This document shows positions 28,765-36,515 of a DNA stretch of 64,000 nucleotides, piece by piece (the stretch's first letter is position 1; every line of letters begins with the position of its first letter). The notes under the pieces are model-generated. The model was given only the letters and a program-made list of their open reading frames with translations. It was not told the origin of the DNA and did no database searches. Location of the stretch: assembly GCA_016699855.1 (NCBI GenBank), contig CP064988.1:3562501-3626500 (forward strand), given 5' to 3'. A program made the position numbers and the translations under genes. The DNA is from Rhodospirillales bacterium. GTDB lineage: Bacteria > Pseudomonadota > Alphaproteobacteria > Reyranellales > Reyranellaceae.

Positions 28765-29460
28765 ATGGACAAGGCGCACATCCTCGTGGTCGACGACGAC
28801 CAGCGGCTGCGCGAGCTGCTGCGGGGCTTCCTGTCGCGCAACGGCCACCGCGTGACGGCGGCGGCCGACGCCGCCGAGGCGCGCGAGCGGCTGTCGTCGA
28901 TGGATTTCGACCTCGTGGTGCTCGACGTCATGATGCCGGGCGAGAGCGGGCTGGACCTGACCGCCTCGCTGCGCGCCGCCGGCAAGGCGGTGCCGATCCT
29001 GATGCTGACCGCGATGGGCGAGGCGCCGGACCGCATCGCAGGCCTGGAGCGCGGCGTCGACGACTACCTGCCCAAGCCGTTCGAGCCGCGCGAGCTGCTG
29101 CTGCGCGTCGCCAGCATCCTGCGCCGCGCCGCCGCGCCGCCGCCGGCGGCGCCGCCGGCGCAGGTGGACGCGGTCACGATGGGTCCGCTGCGCTTCGACG
29201 TGCGCACCGGCGAGCTGGCGGCCGGCGCCCGGCGCGTGCGGCTCACCGACGCCGAGCGCTCGCTGCTGCGCGTGTTCGCGCTGAACCTCGGGCAGGACAT
29301 GACGCGCGACGCGCTGGCGCGGCTGGTCGGCGGCGCCGTCAACGGCCGCACCATCGACGTCCAGGTCACGCGGCTGCGGCGCAAGATCGAGCCGGATCCG
29401 AAGTTCCCGCGCTACCTCCAGACCGTGCGCGGCACGGGCTACCGGCTGGCGGCGTCGTGA
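28765..29460 (+). CDS. OmpR-family response regulator
   Basis: A 231-residue two-domain regulator. The receiver has VVDDDQRLRE, phospho-acceptor Asp54 in LVVLDVMMPG and Lys104 in YLPKPFEP; the C-terminal winged helix has VNGRTIDVQVTRLRRKIEPDPKFPRYLQTVRGTGYRL. An Ala/Pro linker joins them. The stop overlaps the kinase GTG start by four bases (GTGA), so the pair is coupled and surely cognate. The signal is not known; alphaproteobacterial homologues (PetR/OmpR/FeuP-like) respond to envelope or osmotic stress. Confidence 0.95.
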   Translation: MDKAHILVVDDDQRLRELLRGFLSRNGHRVTAAADAAEARERLSSMDFDLVVLDVMMPGESGLDLTASLRAAGKAVPILMLTAMGEAPDRIAGLERGVDDYLPKPFEPRELLLRVASILRRAAAPPPAAPPAQVDAVTMGPLRFDVRTGELAAGARRVRLTDAERSLLRVFALNLGQDMTRDALARLVGGAVNGRTIDVQVTRLRRKIEPDPKFPRYLQTVRGTGYRLAAS

Positions 29461-30863
29461 CCGCGCCCGACTCCCCGCTCCCCGGGGCGGCGCCGCGCGG
29501 CGCCGCGGCGCGGTGGTCCGCGCGCGCCTGGTTCCTGGCGCGCCGCGCCGGCCGCAAGCTCGCGAAGCTGGCGCCGCGCACGCTGTTCGTGCGCGCGACG
29601 CTGGCGATCGTCGTGCCGACCATCCTGCTCCAGCTCATCGCGACCTACGTGTTCTACGAGCAGGTCTGGGACAACGTCACGGGCCGCCTGTCGCGCGCCG
29701 TGGTCGGCGACGTGAAGCTGGTCATGGCGCTGCACGCCGAGTTCCCCGGCGAGGAGAACTTCGCGTGGATCGCGCAGCGCGCCCGCGCCGACATGCGGCT
29801 CAACGTCGAGTTCAAGCCGGGCGAGAAGCTGCCGGAGCGCCTGCGCCCCCGGTTCTACAGCATCCTCGAGCGCGAGCTGGTCAACGCGATCGAGGCCGAC
29901 CTCAAGGCGCCGTACTTCCTCGACACCTCGTCGTCGGACCGGCGCGTGCTGATCGCCGCCCAGTCGGCCGACGGCGTGATCGAGGTGCTGGTGCCGATGA
30001 GCCGGCTCTACACCACGTCGAGCTGGGCGTTCGTGCTGGCGAATCTCGGCGCGGCGCTGGTCCTGTTCGGCGTCGCGACGTGGTTCGTGCGCCGCGAGCT
30101 GACGCCGATCCGCCGGCTGGGCAAGGTCGCCGACGCGCTCGGCAAAGGCCGCGACGTCGCCGACTTCAAGCCCGAGGGATCGCAGGAGGCGCGCCAGGCC
30201 GCGACCGCGTTCCTCACCATGCGCGAGCGGCTGCGGCGCCAGATCCAGCAGCGCACGGAGATGCTGGCGGGCGTCAGCCACGACCTGCGCACGCCGCTGA
30301 CGCGCATGAAGCTCGGGCTGGCGATGCTCGACGACGGGCCGGAGAAGCGCGAGCTCGAGGCCGACGTGCTCGACATGGAGCGCATGATCGAGGGCTACCT
30401 GTCCTTCGCGCGCGGCGAGGGGGACGAGGAGCCGGTGCCGACCGACCTGGCGCCGCTGCTCGACGAGGTCGCGGCCGGCGGCCGGCGCGACGGCGGCGCC
30501 ATCGTCGTCGCCTACGACGGCGACCTGTCGATGCCGCTGCGGCCGATGGCGATGAAGCGCTGCCTGGCCAACCTCGTCGCCAACGCCGCGCGCCACGGCC
30601 GGCGCGTCGAACTGAGCGCGCGGCGGCGCAAGACGGCGATCGAGGTGACGGTCGACGACGACGGCCCCGGGATACCGGCCGACAAGCGCGAGGACGCGTT
30701 CCGCCCGTTCTTCCGGCTCGACGCGTCGCGCAACGCAAGCACCGGCGGCGTCGGCCTCGGCCTCACCATCGCGCGCGACGTCGTGCGCGGCCACGGCGGC
30801 GAGCTGCATCTCGAGGAGTCGCCGCTGGGCGGCCTGCGGGCCCGCCTGCGCCTGCCGGTGTGA
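29457..30863 (+). CDS. Sensor histidine kinase, EnvZ-like
   Basis: A 468-residue membrane kinase with a GTG start overlapping the response regulator stop. TM1 is around residues 44-66 (VRATLAIVVPTILLQLIATY), a periplasmic part of about 120 residues follows, and TM2 is around 190-211. Then come HAMP, HisKA with phospho-acceptor His275 in AGVSHDLRTPLTRM, and HATPase_c with the N box (NLVANAARHG), G1 (DDDGPGIP), F box and G2 (GGVGLGLTIARDV). All catalytic motifs are intact. It phosphorylates the preceding regulator; ligand unknown. Confidence 0.95.
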   Translation: MTAPDSPLPGAAPRGAAARWSARAWFLARRAGRKLAKLAPRTLFVRATLAIVVPTILLQLIATYVFYEQVWDNVTGRLSRAVVGDVKLVMALHAEFPGEENFAWIAQRARADMRLNVEFKPGEKLPERLRPRFYSILERELVNAIEADLKAPYFLDTSSSDRRVLIAAQSADGVIEVLVPMSRLYTTSSWAFVLANLGAALVLFGVATWFVRRELTPIRRLGKVADALGKGRDVADFKPEGSQEARQAATAFLTMRERLRRQIQQRTEMLAGVSHDLRTPLTRMKLGLAMLDDGPEKRELEADVLDMERMIEGYLSFARGEGDEEPVPTDLAPLLDEVAAGGRRDGGAIVVAYDGDLSMPLRPMAMKRCLANLVANAARHGRRVELSARRRKTAIEVTVDDDGPGIPADKREDAFRPFFRLDASRNASTGGVGLGLTIARDVVRGHGGELHLEESPLGGLRARLRLPV

Positions 30864-30872
30864 GCGCGGCGG

Positions 30873-31343
30873 TCAGACCGGCCCGGCGGCCCGCAGCGTG
30901 GCGATGGCGTCGCGCGCCAGCCGGTCGGCGCGCTCGTTCTCGGGATGGCCGGCGTGTCCCTTCACCCACAGCCATTCGACCTTGTGCGGCGCCATCGCGA
31001 CGGTGAGACGGCGCCACAGATCCTCGTTCTTGACCGGCTTGCGGTCGGCCGTCTTCCAGCCGTTGCGCCGCCAGCCGTGGATCCACTTGGTGATGCCGTC
31101 GCGCACGTAGACGCTGTCGGTCGTCAGCCGCACGGCGCAGGGGCGCCTCAGCGCCTCCAGCGCCGCGATCGCCGCCATCATCTCCATGCGGTTGTTGGTG
31201 GTGGCCTTCTCGGCCCCGGACAACTCGCGCTCGCTCGCGCCGGCGCGCAGGATCGCGCCCCAGCCGCCGGGCCCCGGATTGCCGCTGCACGCGCCGTCGG
31301 TGAAGATCTCGACCGCGGCGGCGCCGTCGCCGACCGCCGTCAT
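30873..31343 (-). CDS. rnhA: Ribonuclease HI
   Basis: A 156-residue RNase H that cuts RNA in RNA-DNA hybrids, for example Okazaki primers. The catalytic carboxylates are present: Asp in FTDGACSGNPGPGGWG, Glu in TTNNRMEMMAAI, Asp in TTDSVYV and Asp in NERADRLA. The basic handle (GWRRNGWKTADRKPVKN) is present. The ATG overlaps the thrB stop as ATGA, the usual alphaproteobacterial ispH-thrB-rnhA operon. Confidence 0.97.
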   Translation of the reverse strand: MTAVGDGAAAVEIFTDGACSGNPGPGGWGAILRAGASERELSGAEKATTNNRMEMMAAIAALEALRRPCAVRLTTDSVYVRDGITKWIHGWRRNGWKTADRKPVKNEDLWRRLTVAMAPHKVEWLWVKGHAGHPENERADRLARDAIATLRAAGPV

Positions 31344-32299
31344 ACGCCGTAGTCCGCGACGCCGGCGACCGAGCGGTGGAACCGCAGCCGCGCGAGGTAT
31401 TCCAGCGGATCCTTGCGCTTGACCATCGCGCCCGCCGGCGTGTGCAGCCAGTCGTAGAGCCGCGTCAGCAGGAACCGCAGCGCCGCGCCGCGCGCCAGCG
31501 TCGGCAGCGCCGCCGCCTCGGCCGGCGTCAGCGGCCGCACGCGCTGGTAGCCGCCGATCAACGCGCGCGCCTTGGTCACGTTGAAGCTGCGGTCGGCCTC
31601 GAAGCACCACGCGTTGAGCGCGATGGCGAGGTCGTAGGCGAGGAGGTCGTCGCAGGCGAAGTAGAAATCGATGATGCCGCTCAGCGCGCCGTCGAGGAAG
31701 AAAACGTTGTCCTGGAACATGTCGGCGTGGATCACGCCGGCCGGCAGTCCGCGCGGCCAGCCGCGCTCGAAGCCGTCCAGCTCGGCGTCCAGCTCGTCGG
31801 CGAGGCCGGGCATGACCTCGTGGGCGCGCGCGCGGGCGCCGTCGAACAACGGCCGCCAGCCGGACACCGACAGGGCGTTCGGCCGGCGCAGCGGGAACCC
31901 CTCGCCGGCGACGTGCAGCCGCGCCATCGCCTCGCCGACCGGACCGCAATGCGCGACCTCGATGCGGCGCGGCCACAGGCCGGGCAGGAAGGTGGTGACC
32001 GCCGCCGGCCGTCCGGCCAGCTCGCGCAGCGCCACGCCGTCGCGGCCGTGCACCGGCGTCGGGCAGGGGATGCCGCGGGCCGCGAGATGGTCCATCAGGC
32101 CGAGGAAGAACGGCAGGTCGCGCGGATCCACGCGCTTCTCGTACAGCGTCAGCATGTACGGGCCGCGGGTGGTCGTCAGGAGGTAGTTGGTGTTCTCGAC
32201 GCCCTCGGCGATCCCCTTGCAAGACGTCGCCGCGCCGATGTCGTAGGCGGCGAGGAACGCGTCGAGCTGGTCGTCGTCGACCTCGGTGTAGACCGCCAT
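31340..32299 (-). CDS. thrB: Homoserine kinase, APH-fold type
   Basis: A 319-residue homoserine kinase of the alphaproteobacterial type, which has the aminoglycoside phosphotransferase fold rather than the GHMP fold. The N-terminal GIAEGVENTNYLLTTTRGPY, catalytic VIHADMFQDNVFF and metal-binding IDFYFACDDLLAYDLAI are typical. It makes O-phosphohomoserine for threonine synthesis. It sits between ispH (7 bases upstream) and rnhA, the conserved order. Confidence 0.96.
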   Translation of the reverse strand: MAVYTEVDDDQLDAFLAAYDIGAATSCKGIAEGVENTNYLLTTTRGPYMLTLYEKRVDPRDLPFFLGLMDHLAARGIPCPTPVHGRDGVALRELAGRPAAVTTFLPGLWPRRIEVAHCGPVGEAMARLHVAGEGFPLRRPNALSVSGWRPLFDGARARAHEVMPGLADELDAELDGFERGWPRGLPAGVIHADMFQDNVFFLDGALSGIIDFYFACDDLLAYDLAIALNAWCFEADRSFNVTKARALIGGYQRVRPLTPAEAAALPTLARGAALRFLLTRLYDWLHTPAGAMVKRKDPLEYLARLRFHRSVAGVADYGV

Positions 32300-32306
32300 G
32301 CCGCGC

Positions 32307-33263
32307 TCACGCCACCAGCGCGCGTGGCAGCTTGAAGACGGTGTCCTCCTCGGTGACGCGCGCCTCCTCGATCGTCACCTCGTAGCGCCCGCGGCAGGCG
32401 GCGATCAGCTCGTCGACCAGCGATTCCGGCGCCGAGGCGCCGGCGGTGACGCCCAGCCGCGACACGCCGGCGAGCCAGGCCCAGTCGATCTCCGACGCGC
32501 GGCGCAGCAGCGTCGCGCGCGGGCAGCCGTAGTTGCGCGCCACCTCGACCAGCCGCATCGAGTTCGACGAGTTGGGCGCGCCGATCACGACCAGCGCCTC
32601 GCACCGCGGCGCGATCGCCTTGACCGCCGCCTGGCGGTTGGTGGTGGCGTAGCAGATGTCCTCGACCTTCGGTCCCTGGATCGCGGGAAACCGGCGGCGC
32701 AGGACCGCGACGATCTGGACGGTGTCGTCGACCGACAGCGTCGTCTGGGTCGCGAAGGCCAGGTTGGCGGGATCGGGCACCTCGACGGTCTCGGCCTGCC
32801 CCGCGTCCTCGACCAGGATGACGGCGCCCTCCGGCAGCTGGCCCATCGTGCCGATCACCTCGGGGTGGCCGCGGTGGCCGATCAGGACCACCGTGCGCCC
32901 GGCGGCGTGGTGGCGCTCCGATTCGCGGTGCACCTTCGAGACCAGCGGACAGGTGGCGTCGACGTAGAGCAGGTTCCGCCGGCCGGCCTCGGCCGGCACC
33001 GACTTCGGCACGCCGTGGGCGCTGAACACCACCGGCCGGTCGTCGGGCACCTCGTCGAGTTCGTCGACGAAGATGGCGCCCTTGGCCTCGAGGCTCTCGA
33101 CCACGAACCGGTTGTGGACGATCTCGTGGCGCACGTAGACGGGCCGGCCGAAGCGTTCCAGCGCGCGCTCGACGATCTGGATCGCGCGGTCGACGCCGGC
33201 GCAGAAGCCGCGCGGGCCGGCGAGCAGGATCGTGAGCGGCGGTTTGACGATGGTGGGCTGCAT
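32307..33263 (-). CDS. ispH: 4-hydroxy-3-methylbut-2-enyl diphosphate reductase
   Basis: A 318-residue [4Fe-4S] enzyme making IPP and DMAPP in the last step of the MEP isoprenoid pathway. The three cluster cysteines are Cys21 (RGFCAGV), Cys105 (DATCPLV) and Cys204 (EDICYATTNRQ); EIVHNRFVV and SAHGVPKSV form the diphosphate site, and GAPNSSNSMRL is the conserved Ser-Asn-Ser. First gene of ispH-thrB-rnhA and divergent from the CDGSH protein, so iron-sulfur genes face each other. Confidence 0.98.
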   Translation of the reverse strand: MQPTIVKPPLTILLAGPRGFCAGVDRAIQIVERALERFGRPVYVRHEIVHNRFVVESLEAKGAIFVDELDEVPDDRPVVFSAHGVPKSVPAEAGRRNLLYVDATCPLVSKVHRESERHHAAGRTVVLIGHRGHPEVIGTMGQLPEGAVILVEDAGQAETVEVPDPANLAFATQTTLSVDDTVQIVAVLRRRFPAIQGPKVEDICYATTNRQAAVKAIAPRCEALVVIGAPNSSNSMRLVEVARNYGCPRATLLRRASEIDWAWLAGVSRLGVTAGASAPESLVDELIAACRGRYEVTIEEARVTEEDTVFKLPRALVA

Positions 33264-33274
33264 CCGGACTTCGC

Positions 33275-33303
33275 TTGTGCCGCGGGCGTCCGATGCCTAG
33301 AAT
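33275..33303 (+). promoter_or_regulatory. Predicted promoter of the CDGSH gene
   Basis: TTGTGC (33275-33280) and TAGAAT (33298-33303) with a 17-base spacer, about 60 bases before the CDGSH start. The -10 box is good and the -35 box moderate. Prediction from sequence only. Confidence 0.45.
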
Positions 33304-33363
33304 CGAGCCGTCGTCGCGACGCGCCGCACACTAGCAATTCTCCATACCGCGAGGAAGCGATCC

Positions 33364-33603
33364 ATGAGCGAACCGGTCATCGCCGCCAAGGCACCCAACA
33401 AGGTCGTGCTCGAGGCCGGCAAGGATTACTGGTGGTGCACCTGCGGCAAGAGCGCCAAGCAGCCGTTCTGCGACGGCGCCCACAAGGGCGGCGCGTTCGC
33501 GCCGATGAAGTTCACCGCCGAGAAGTCCGGCGACCACTGGCTTTGCGCCTGCAAGCACACCGCCAAGAAGCCGTTTTGCGACGGCACGCACAAGGGCCTG
33601 TGA
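33364..33603 (+). CDS. CDGSH iron-sulfur domain protein with two cluster sites
   Basis: A 79-residue soluble protein with two CDGSH motifs. Site 1: Cys25, Cys27, Cys36 and His40 (CTCGKSAKQPFCDGAH). Site 2: Cys61, Cys63, Cys72 and His76 (CACKHTAKKPFCDGTH). Each is the 3-Cys-1-His ligand set for a [2Fe-2S] cluster, as in mitoNEET-related bacterial proteins. It is probably a small electron or cluster carrier. It lies next to the iron-sulfur enzyme IspH in divergent orientation; a functional link is plausible but not shown. Confidence 0.92.
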   Translation: MSEPVIAAKAPNKVVLEAGKDYWWCTCGKSAKQPFCDGAHKGGAFAPMKFTAEKSGDHWLCACKHTAKKPFCDGTHKGL

Positions 33604-33664
33604 TCGCGTCCGCCGCCGCGTCGGCGCCGTGGATCGGCGGCGCGCGGCGCTTGAGGAAAGATCG

Positions 33665-34318
33665 ATGAAGTTGAAACTCGCGCTCCCCGCCGTGGCCCTG
33701 TCGGCCGGCCTCGCGGCCTGCGGCGGGCCGTCCGCCGAGGAGCGCGCCGTCGCCCGCACCGCCTGTCCGGAGGCGCTGCGCGTCCAGGACGCGACCACCT
33801 TGACGCGATTCCGGGCCGGACCGGGCCGCGATCCGACCGATATCGTGTTCACCGCCGAGCTGGGCAAGACGCAGATCGCCTGCGACCCCGGCGCCAACCG
33901 CGTCGACATCGACCTGAAACTCGAGGTCATCGTCGTCGAGGGCCCTGCGGCCGCGCGCGCGCGGCAGGCCAGCGTCGGCTACTTCGTCCGCGTCTTGAAT
34001 CCGGCGGGCCGCGTCGTCCAAGGCCGAAATTTCACCTCGGACTTCAAGTTCGCCGGCGCGCGCGCGCGGCAGGGCTCGTCCGAGGAGATCACGCTGCGGA
34101 TTCCGCTCGCCGCCGGCGAGGCCGGGGAGCCCTACTCGATCGCCGTCGGACTGCTGCCGACGCCGGAGGAGCTCGAGTTCAACCGAAGCGGCGGCGCCGC
34201 GGCGCCAGGGCGCCGGCCACGAGGTCGTCAGGCGCTCGGCTTGGCGTTGAGCACGGCCCACGCGGCGTCGACGAACGTCGGCGCGTGGTCCGACAGCTGG
34301 CCGGTGATGCGGCCGTAG
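33665..34318 (+). CDS. Predicted lipoprotein of unknown function
   Basis: A 217-residue open frame beginning with a signal sequence and lipobox (ALSAGLAAC, Cys19), so it is lipidated and probably periplasmic. The middle has beta-rich stretches (DIVFTAELGKTQIAC, RVDIDLKLEVIVVEG, GYFVRVLNPAGRVVQ) of unknown family. From about residue 176 the chain becomes unusual (Gly, Arg, Pro-rich) and its last 91 bases overlap the tetR gene on the other strand. The natural end may therefore lie near 34190, before a frameshift; the tail is doubtful. Confidence 0.7.
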   Translation: MKLKLALPAVALSAGLAACGGPSAEERAVARTACPEALRVQDATTLTRFRAGPGRDPTDIVFTAELGKTQIACDPGANRVDIDLKLEVIVVEGPAAARARQASVGYFVRVLNPAGRVVQGRNFTSDFKFAGARARQGSSEEITLRIPLAAGEAGEPYSIAVGLLPTPEELEFNRSGGAAAPGRRPRGRQALGLALSTAHAASTNVGAWSDSWPVMRP

Positions 34319-34806
34319 ACCTTGAACGTCGCCGCCTGCAGCACGACGCCGACCACGCTCGCGGTCAGCGCGTTGATGTCGCGCTTGGGGATCTCGCCGG
34401 CGACCAGCGCCTGGGCGATCACGTCGCGCACCACGTCGACCGGGTTGGGAAGATCCTCGGACAGGCTGGCGAGGAAGTGGTGCTGCGTCAGCAGATGGTA
34501 CGCGAAGGTCGTCCAGTCGCGGTCGGCCCACTCGCAATAGCACCGCACGATCGCCTCGGTCTTCAGACGCAGCCGCTTGTGCTGGCGGTGCGCCTCCATC
34601 AGCGCCTCGGCCAACGCCACGTGGTGGCGCATGAACAATTCGAGGGCGAGTGCGTCCTTGCTCGGGAAATATCGGTAGATCGTGCCTTCGGCGACGGACG
34701 CGGCCATCGCGATCTCGCGCGTCGTCGTCTCTGCGACGCCGCGGGCCATGAACAGCGTCAGCGCGGCGCGCTCGACGCGCTTTTTGGTGTCGTCTGCCTT
34801 CCCCAT
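34228..34806 (-). CDS. TetR-family transcriptional regulator
   Basis: A 192-residue repressor. The N-terminal helix-turn-helix is TTREIAMAASVAEGTIYRYFPSKDALALELF; the rest is a helical ligand domain. The ATG at 34806 is chosen because the DNA-binding domain begins there; a longer frame upstream is non-homologous. The intergenic DNA upstream is AT-rich (GCAATATTATTATCG) and may hold its promoter. No neighbouring target is obvious: the upstream gene pair yiaA-pspA runs in the same direction, some 220 bases away. Confidence 0.88.
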   Translation of the reverse strand: MGKADDTKKRVERAALTLFMARGVAETTTREIAMAASVAEGTIYRYFPSKDALALELFMRHHVALAEALMEAHRQHKRLRLKTEAIVRCYCEWADRDWTTFAYHLLTQHHFLASLSEDLPNPVDVVRDVIAQALVAGEIPKRDINALTASVVGVVLQAATFKVYGRITGQLSDHAPTFVDAAWAVLNAKPSA

Positions 34807-35027
34807 GGCAATATTATTATCGCCGCGTGACGGATATTGGAAGGGGGCATCACGGAGGGCGCGAGAAAAGTGGCGCGCTTTTCCGCGTCGGAACGCGGGC
34901 GACGGCGTGAAAATGCCCGTTCTTACGGATATTTCGCGCATCGATTGTGCGGATTCCGGTGTCCCGGCGGTCGCGCCGGACGCTGGGCGGGCCCAGCGTC
35001 CGGCGCTGCCGGAAACGGGGAGGATGA

Positions 35028-35300
35028 TCACGCCCCCGGCGCCCGCAGATCGTACTGCTTCAGCAGCTGCTCGGTCTTCGCCTCGTCGATCTTGTTGATC
35101 AGCTTCCGGCCCTCGTGGCGGTCGCGCAGCGTCTTGGCGAGCGTGAAGCTGGAGCCGACCAGGAAGAACGTGCCCATCAGGAAGTAGGCGCGCATCCAGA
35201 GATCGACGGACATGTTGAAGATGCCCAGCAGCATCAGGCCGGTCGCGAACGCGAAGGACGTGAAGCTGTAGAGCGTCCAGGCGGCTGAATCGCTATGCAT
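35028..35300 (-). CDS. YiaA/YiaB-family inner-membrane protein
   Basis: A 90-residue protein with two membrane helices (WTLYSFTSFAFATGLMLLGIFNM and AYFLMGTFFLVGSSFTLAKTLRD) of the YiaAB type, and a charged C-terminus. In E. coli the related YiaA is induced by stress and found near respiratory genes; its role is unknown. It follows pspA by 33 bases and is probably in the same operon, which points to membrane stress. Confidence 0.85.
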   Translation of the reverse strand: MHSDSAAWTLYSFTSFAFATGLMLLGIFNMSVDLWMRAYFLMGTFFLVGSSFTLAKTLRDRHEGRKLINKIDEAKTEQLLKQYDLRAPGA

Positions 35301-35333
35301 GGTGGTCTCCGTTGGTCTGGTGGATTGTGGTGG

Positions 35334-36047
35334 TCACGCCGGCCGTGGCGGCGCGCCGGCGCCGCCCATGCCGGCGCGCAGGCGCGCCAGCACGGATTCG
35401 GCGGTGTTCCTCGCCGGCTCGGCGATACCGGCGAGTCGCAGCTTGTCCAACAACGCCGTGCCGTCGGACTCCTCGCGCAGACGGCGCGCGGCGGCGAGAC
35501 GGTCGGCCTGGTCGGTCTGGAGCTCCTTCACGCGCGACAGCGTCTCCTCGGCGGCGGCGAGCGCCGACTGCGCGCCCAAGGTGCGGCGGGCGACCAGACC
35601 TTCAGCCCGTTGCAAGGCGCCGCGCGAGCGGGCCGCCGCCAGTTCGCGGCGCAGCTCGCCGATACGCGCGTCGGCCTTGCCGATATCGAGGCGCAGGCGG
35701 TTGATCTCGCGGCCGCCGGCGTCCACCGACGCCCGCAGGCGGTCGCGGTCGGCCTCGGACTCGGCGACCGCCTCGGCGATCTGGAGCGCCAACGCCTCGT
35801 CGGCGCGCTCCAGCGCCTTGCGGGCGTAGGCCTCATGGTCGGCGACGCGCTTCTCGGCGGCGTCCAGCGCGCGGCGGTCCTGGATCTCGCGGGCCATCAG
35901 GCCGGTGAGTTCGCGGGTGGCGTCGCGGACGCCGTCGGCGGCGTCGCGGATTTCCTGTTCGAGGATCGTCAGGGCGTGCGAGTCGATCAACGCCTGCTCG
36001 GCGTCATGCGCCCGTGCTCGGAAAAGTGTGAGTAATTTGTAAAACAT
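35334..36047 (-). CDS. pspA: PspA/IM30-family phage-shock protein
   Basis: A 237-residue, almost wholly helical coiled-coil protein of the PspA/Vipp1 (ESCRT-III-like) family. It begins with the amphipathic MFYKLLTLFRARAHDAEQAL and continues with long helices (ALTILEQEIRDAADGVRDATREL; RVADHEAYARKALERADEAL). PspA binds stressed inner membrane and helps keep the proton gradient. The start at 36047 has AAAGGA upstream and a good promoter. No pspF or pspBC genes are seen, and no sigma-54 box, so regulation is likely unlike E. coli. Confidence 0.88.
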   Translation of the reverse strand: MFYKLLTLFRARAHDAEQALIDSHALTILEQEIRDAADGVRDATRELTGLMAREIQDRRALDAAEKRVADHEAYARKALERADEALALQIAEAVAESEADRDRLRASVDAGGREINRLRLDIGKADARIGELRRELAAARSRGALQRAEGLVARRTLGAQSALAAAEETLSRVKELQTDQADRLAAARRLREESDGTALLDKLRLAGIAEPARNTAESVLARLRAGMGGAGAPPRPA

Positions 36048-36077
36048 GGCGTTCCTTTCTATGAAGTGGACATTCAC

Positions 36078-36106
36078 TAAATAGTATTTGCTCAGTTTTA
36101 CTTCAA
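36078..36106 (-). promoter_or_regulatory. Predicted pspA promoter
   Basis: On the minus strand TTGAAG (36101-36106), 17 bases, then TATTTA (36078-36083), inside a locally AT-rich stretch about 30 bases before the pspA ATG. Sequence fits a sigma-70 promoter. Confidence 0.55.
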
Positions 36107-36262
36107 GAAAAAAGATGAGCGTATGGTCATTTTTATCAAAGCACGCCCCGAGGAAGCCGACCCCGATCGATTCGCGGCTCTTTTCCCCGGCTTTCTCGGC
36201 TGCCGCGACGTCTCGCCGGTTGCCCAGCGTTAGGGCCTCCCATACGGTGGGCGCACCAGATG

Positions 36263-36465
36263 ATCCCCGTGGGAGAGAGCGGACCGGTACGCCGGAGCCG
36301 CCGCCGAAGGAGCAACCGCCCCGGAAACTCTCAGGCAAACGGGCCGCGGGGGGATGGCACTCTGGAAAGCGATCGGGCCGGCTGACGCCGGCCGCGGTCC
36401 ACCGACGAGGTAAGCCGGCGTTCGCGCGCCGGCCAATCTTTCAGGTCACCGGGACAGAGGGGGCA
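36263..36465 (+). promoter_or_regulatory. Tandem glycine riboswitch upstream of gcvT
   Basis: Two consecutive aptamers of the gcvT class. Aptamer 1 (about 36263-36370) has GGGAGAGAGCGG, CCGCCGAAGGAGCAA, AAACTCTCAGGCAAA and GCACTCTGGAAA. Aptamer 2 (about 36371-36465) has CCGACGAGGTAAG, CAATCTTTCAGGTCACC and GGGACAGAGG. These are the conserved core elements of glycine riboswitches, which switch on glycine cleavage genes when glycine is abundant. gcvT begins some 50 bases later. I see nothing else in the 36107-36262 stretch before it. Confidence 0.93.
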
Positions 36466-36515
36466 GGCACGGTGCCGTTTCGGCGCCGCGCAGGCTCGAC
36501 TCGATCAGGTGCCCG

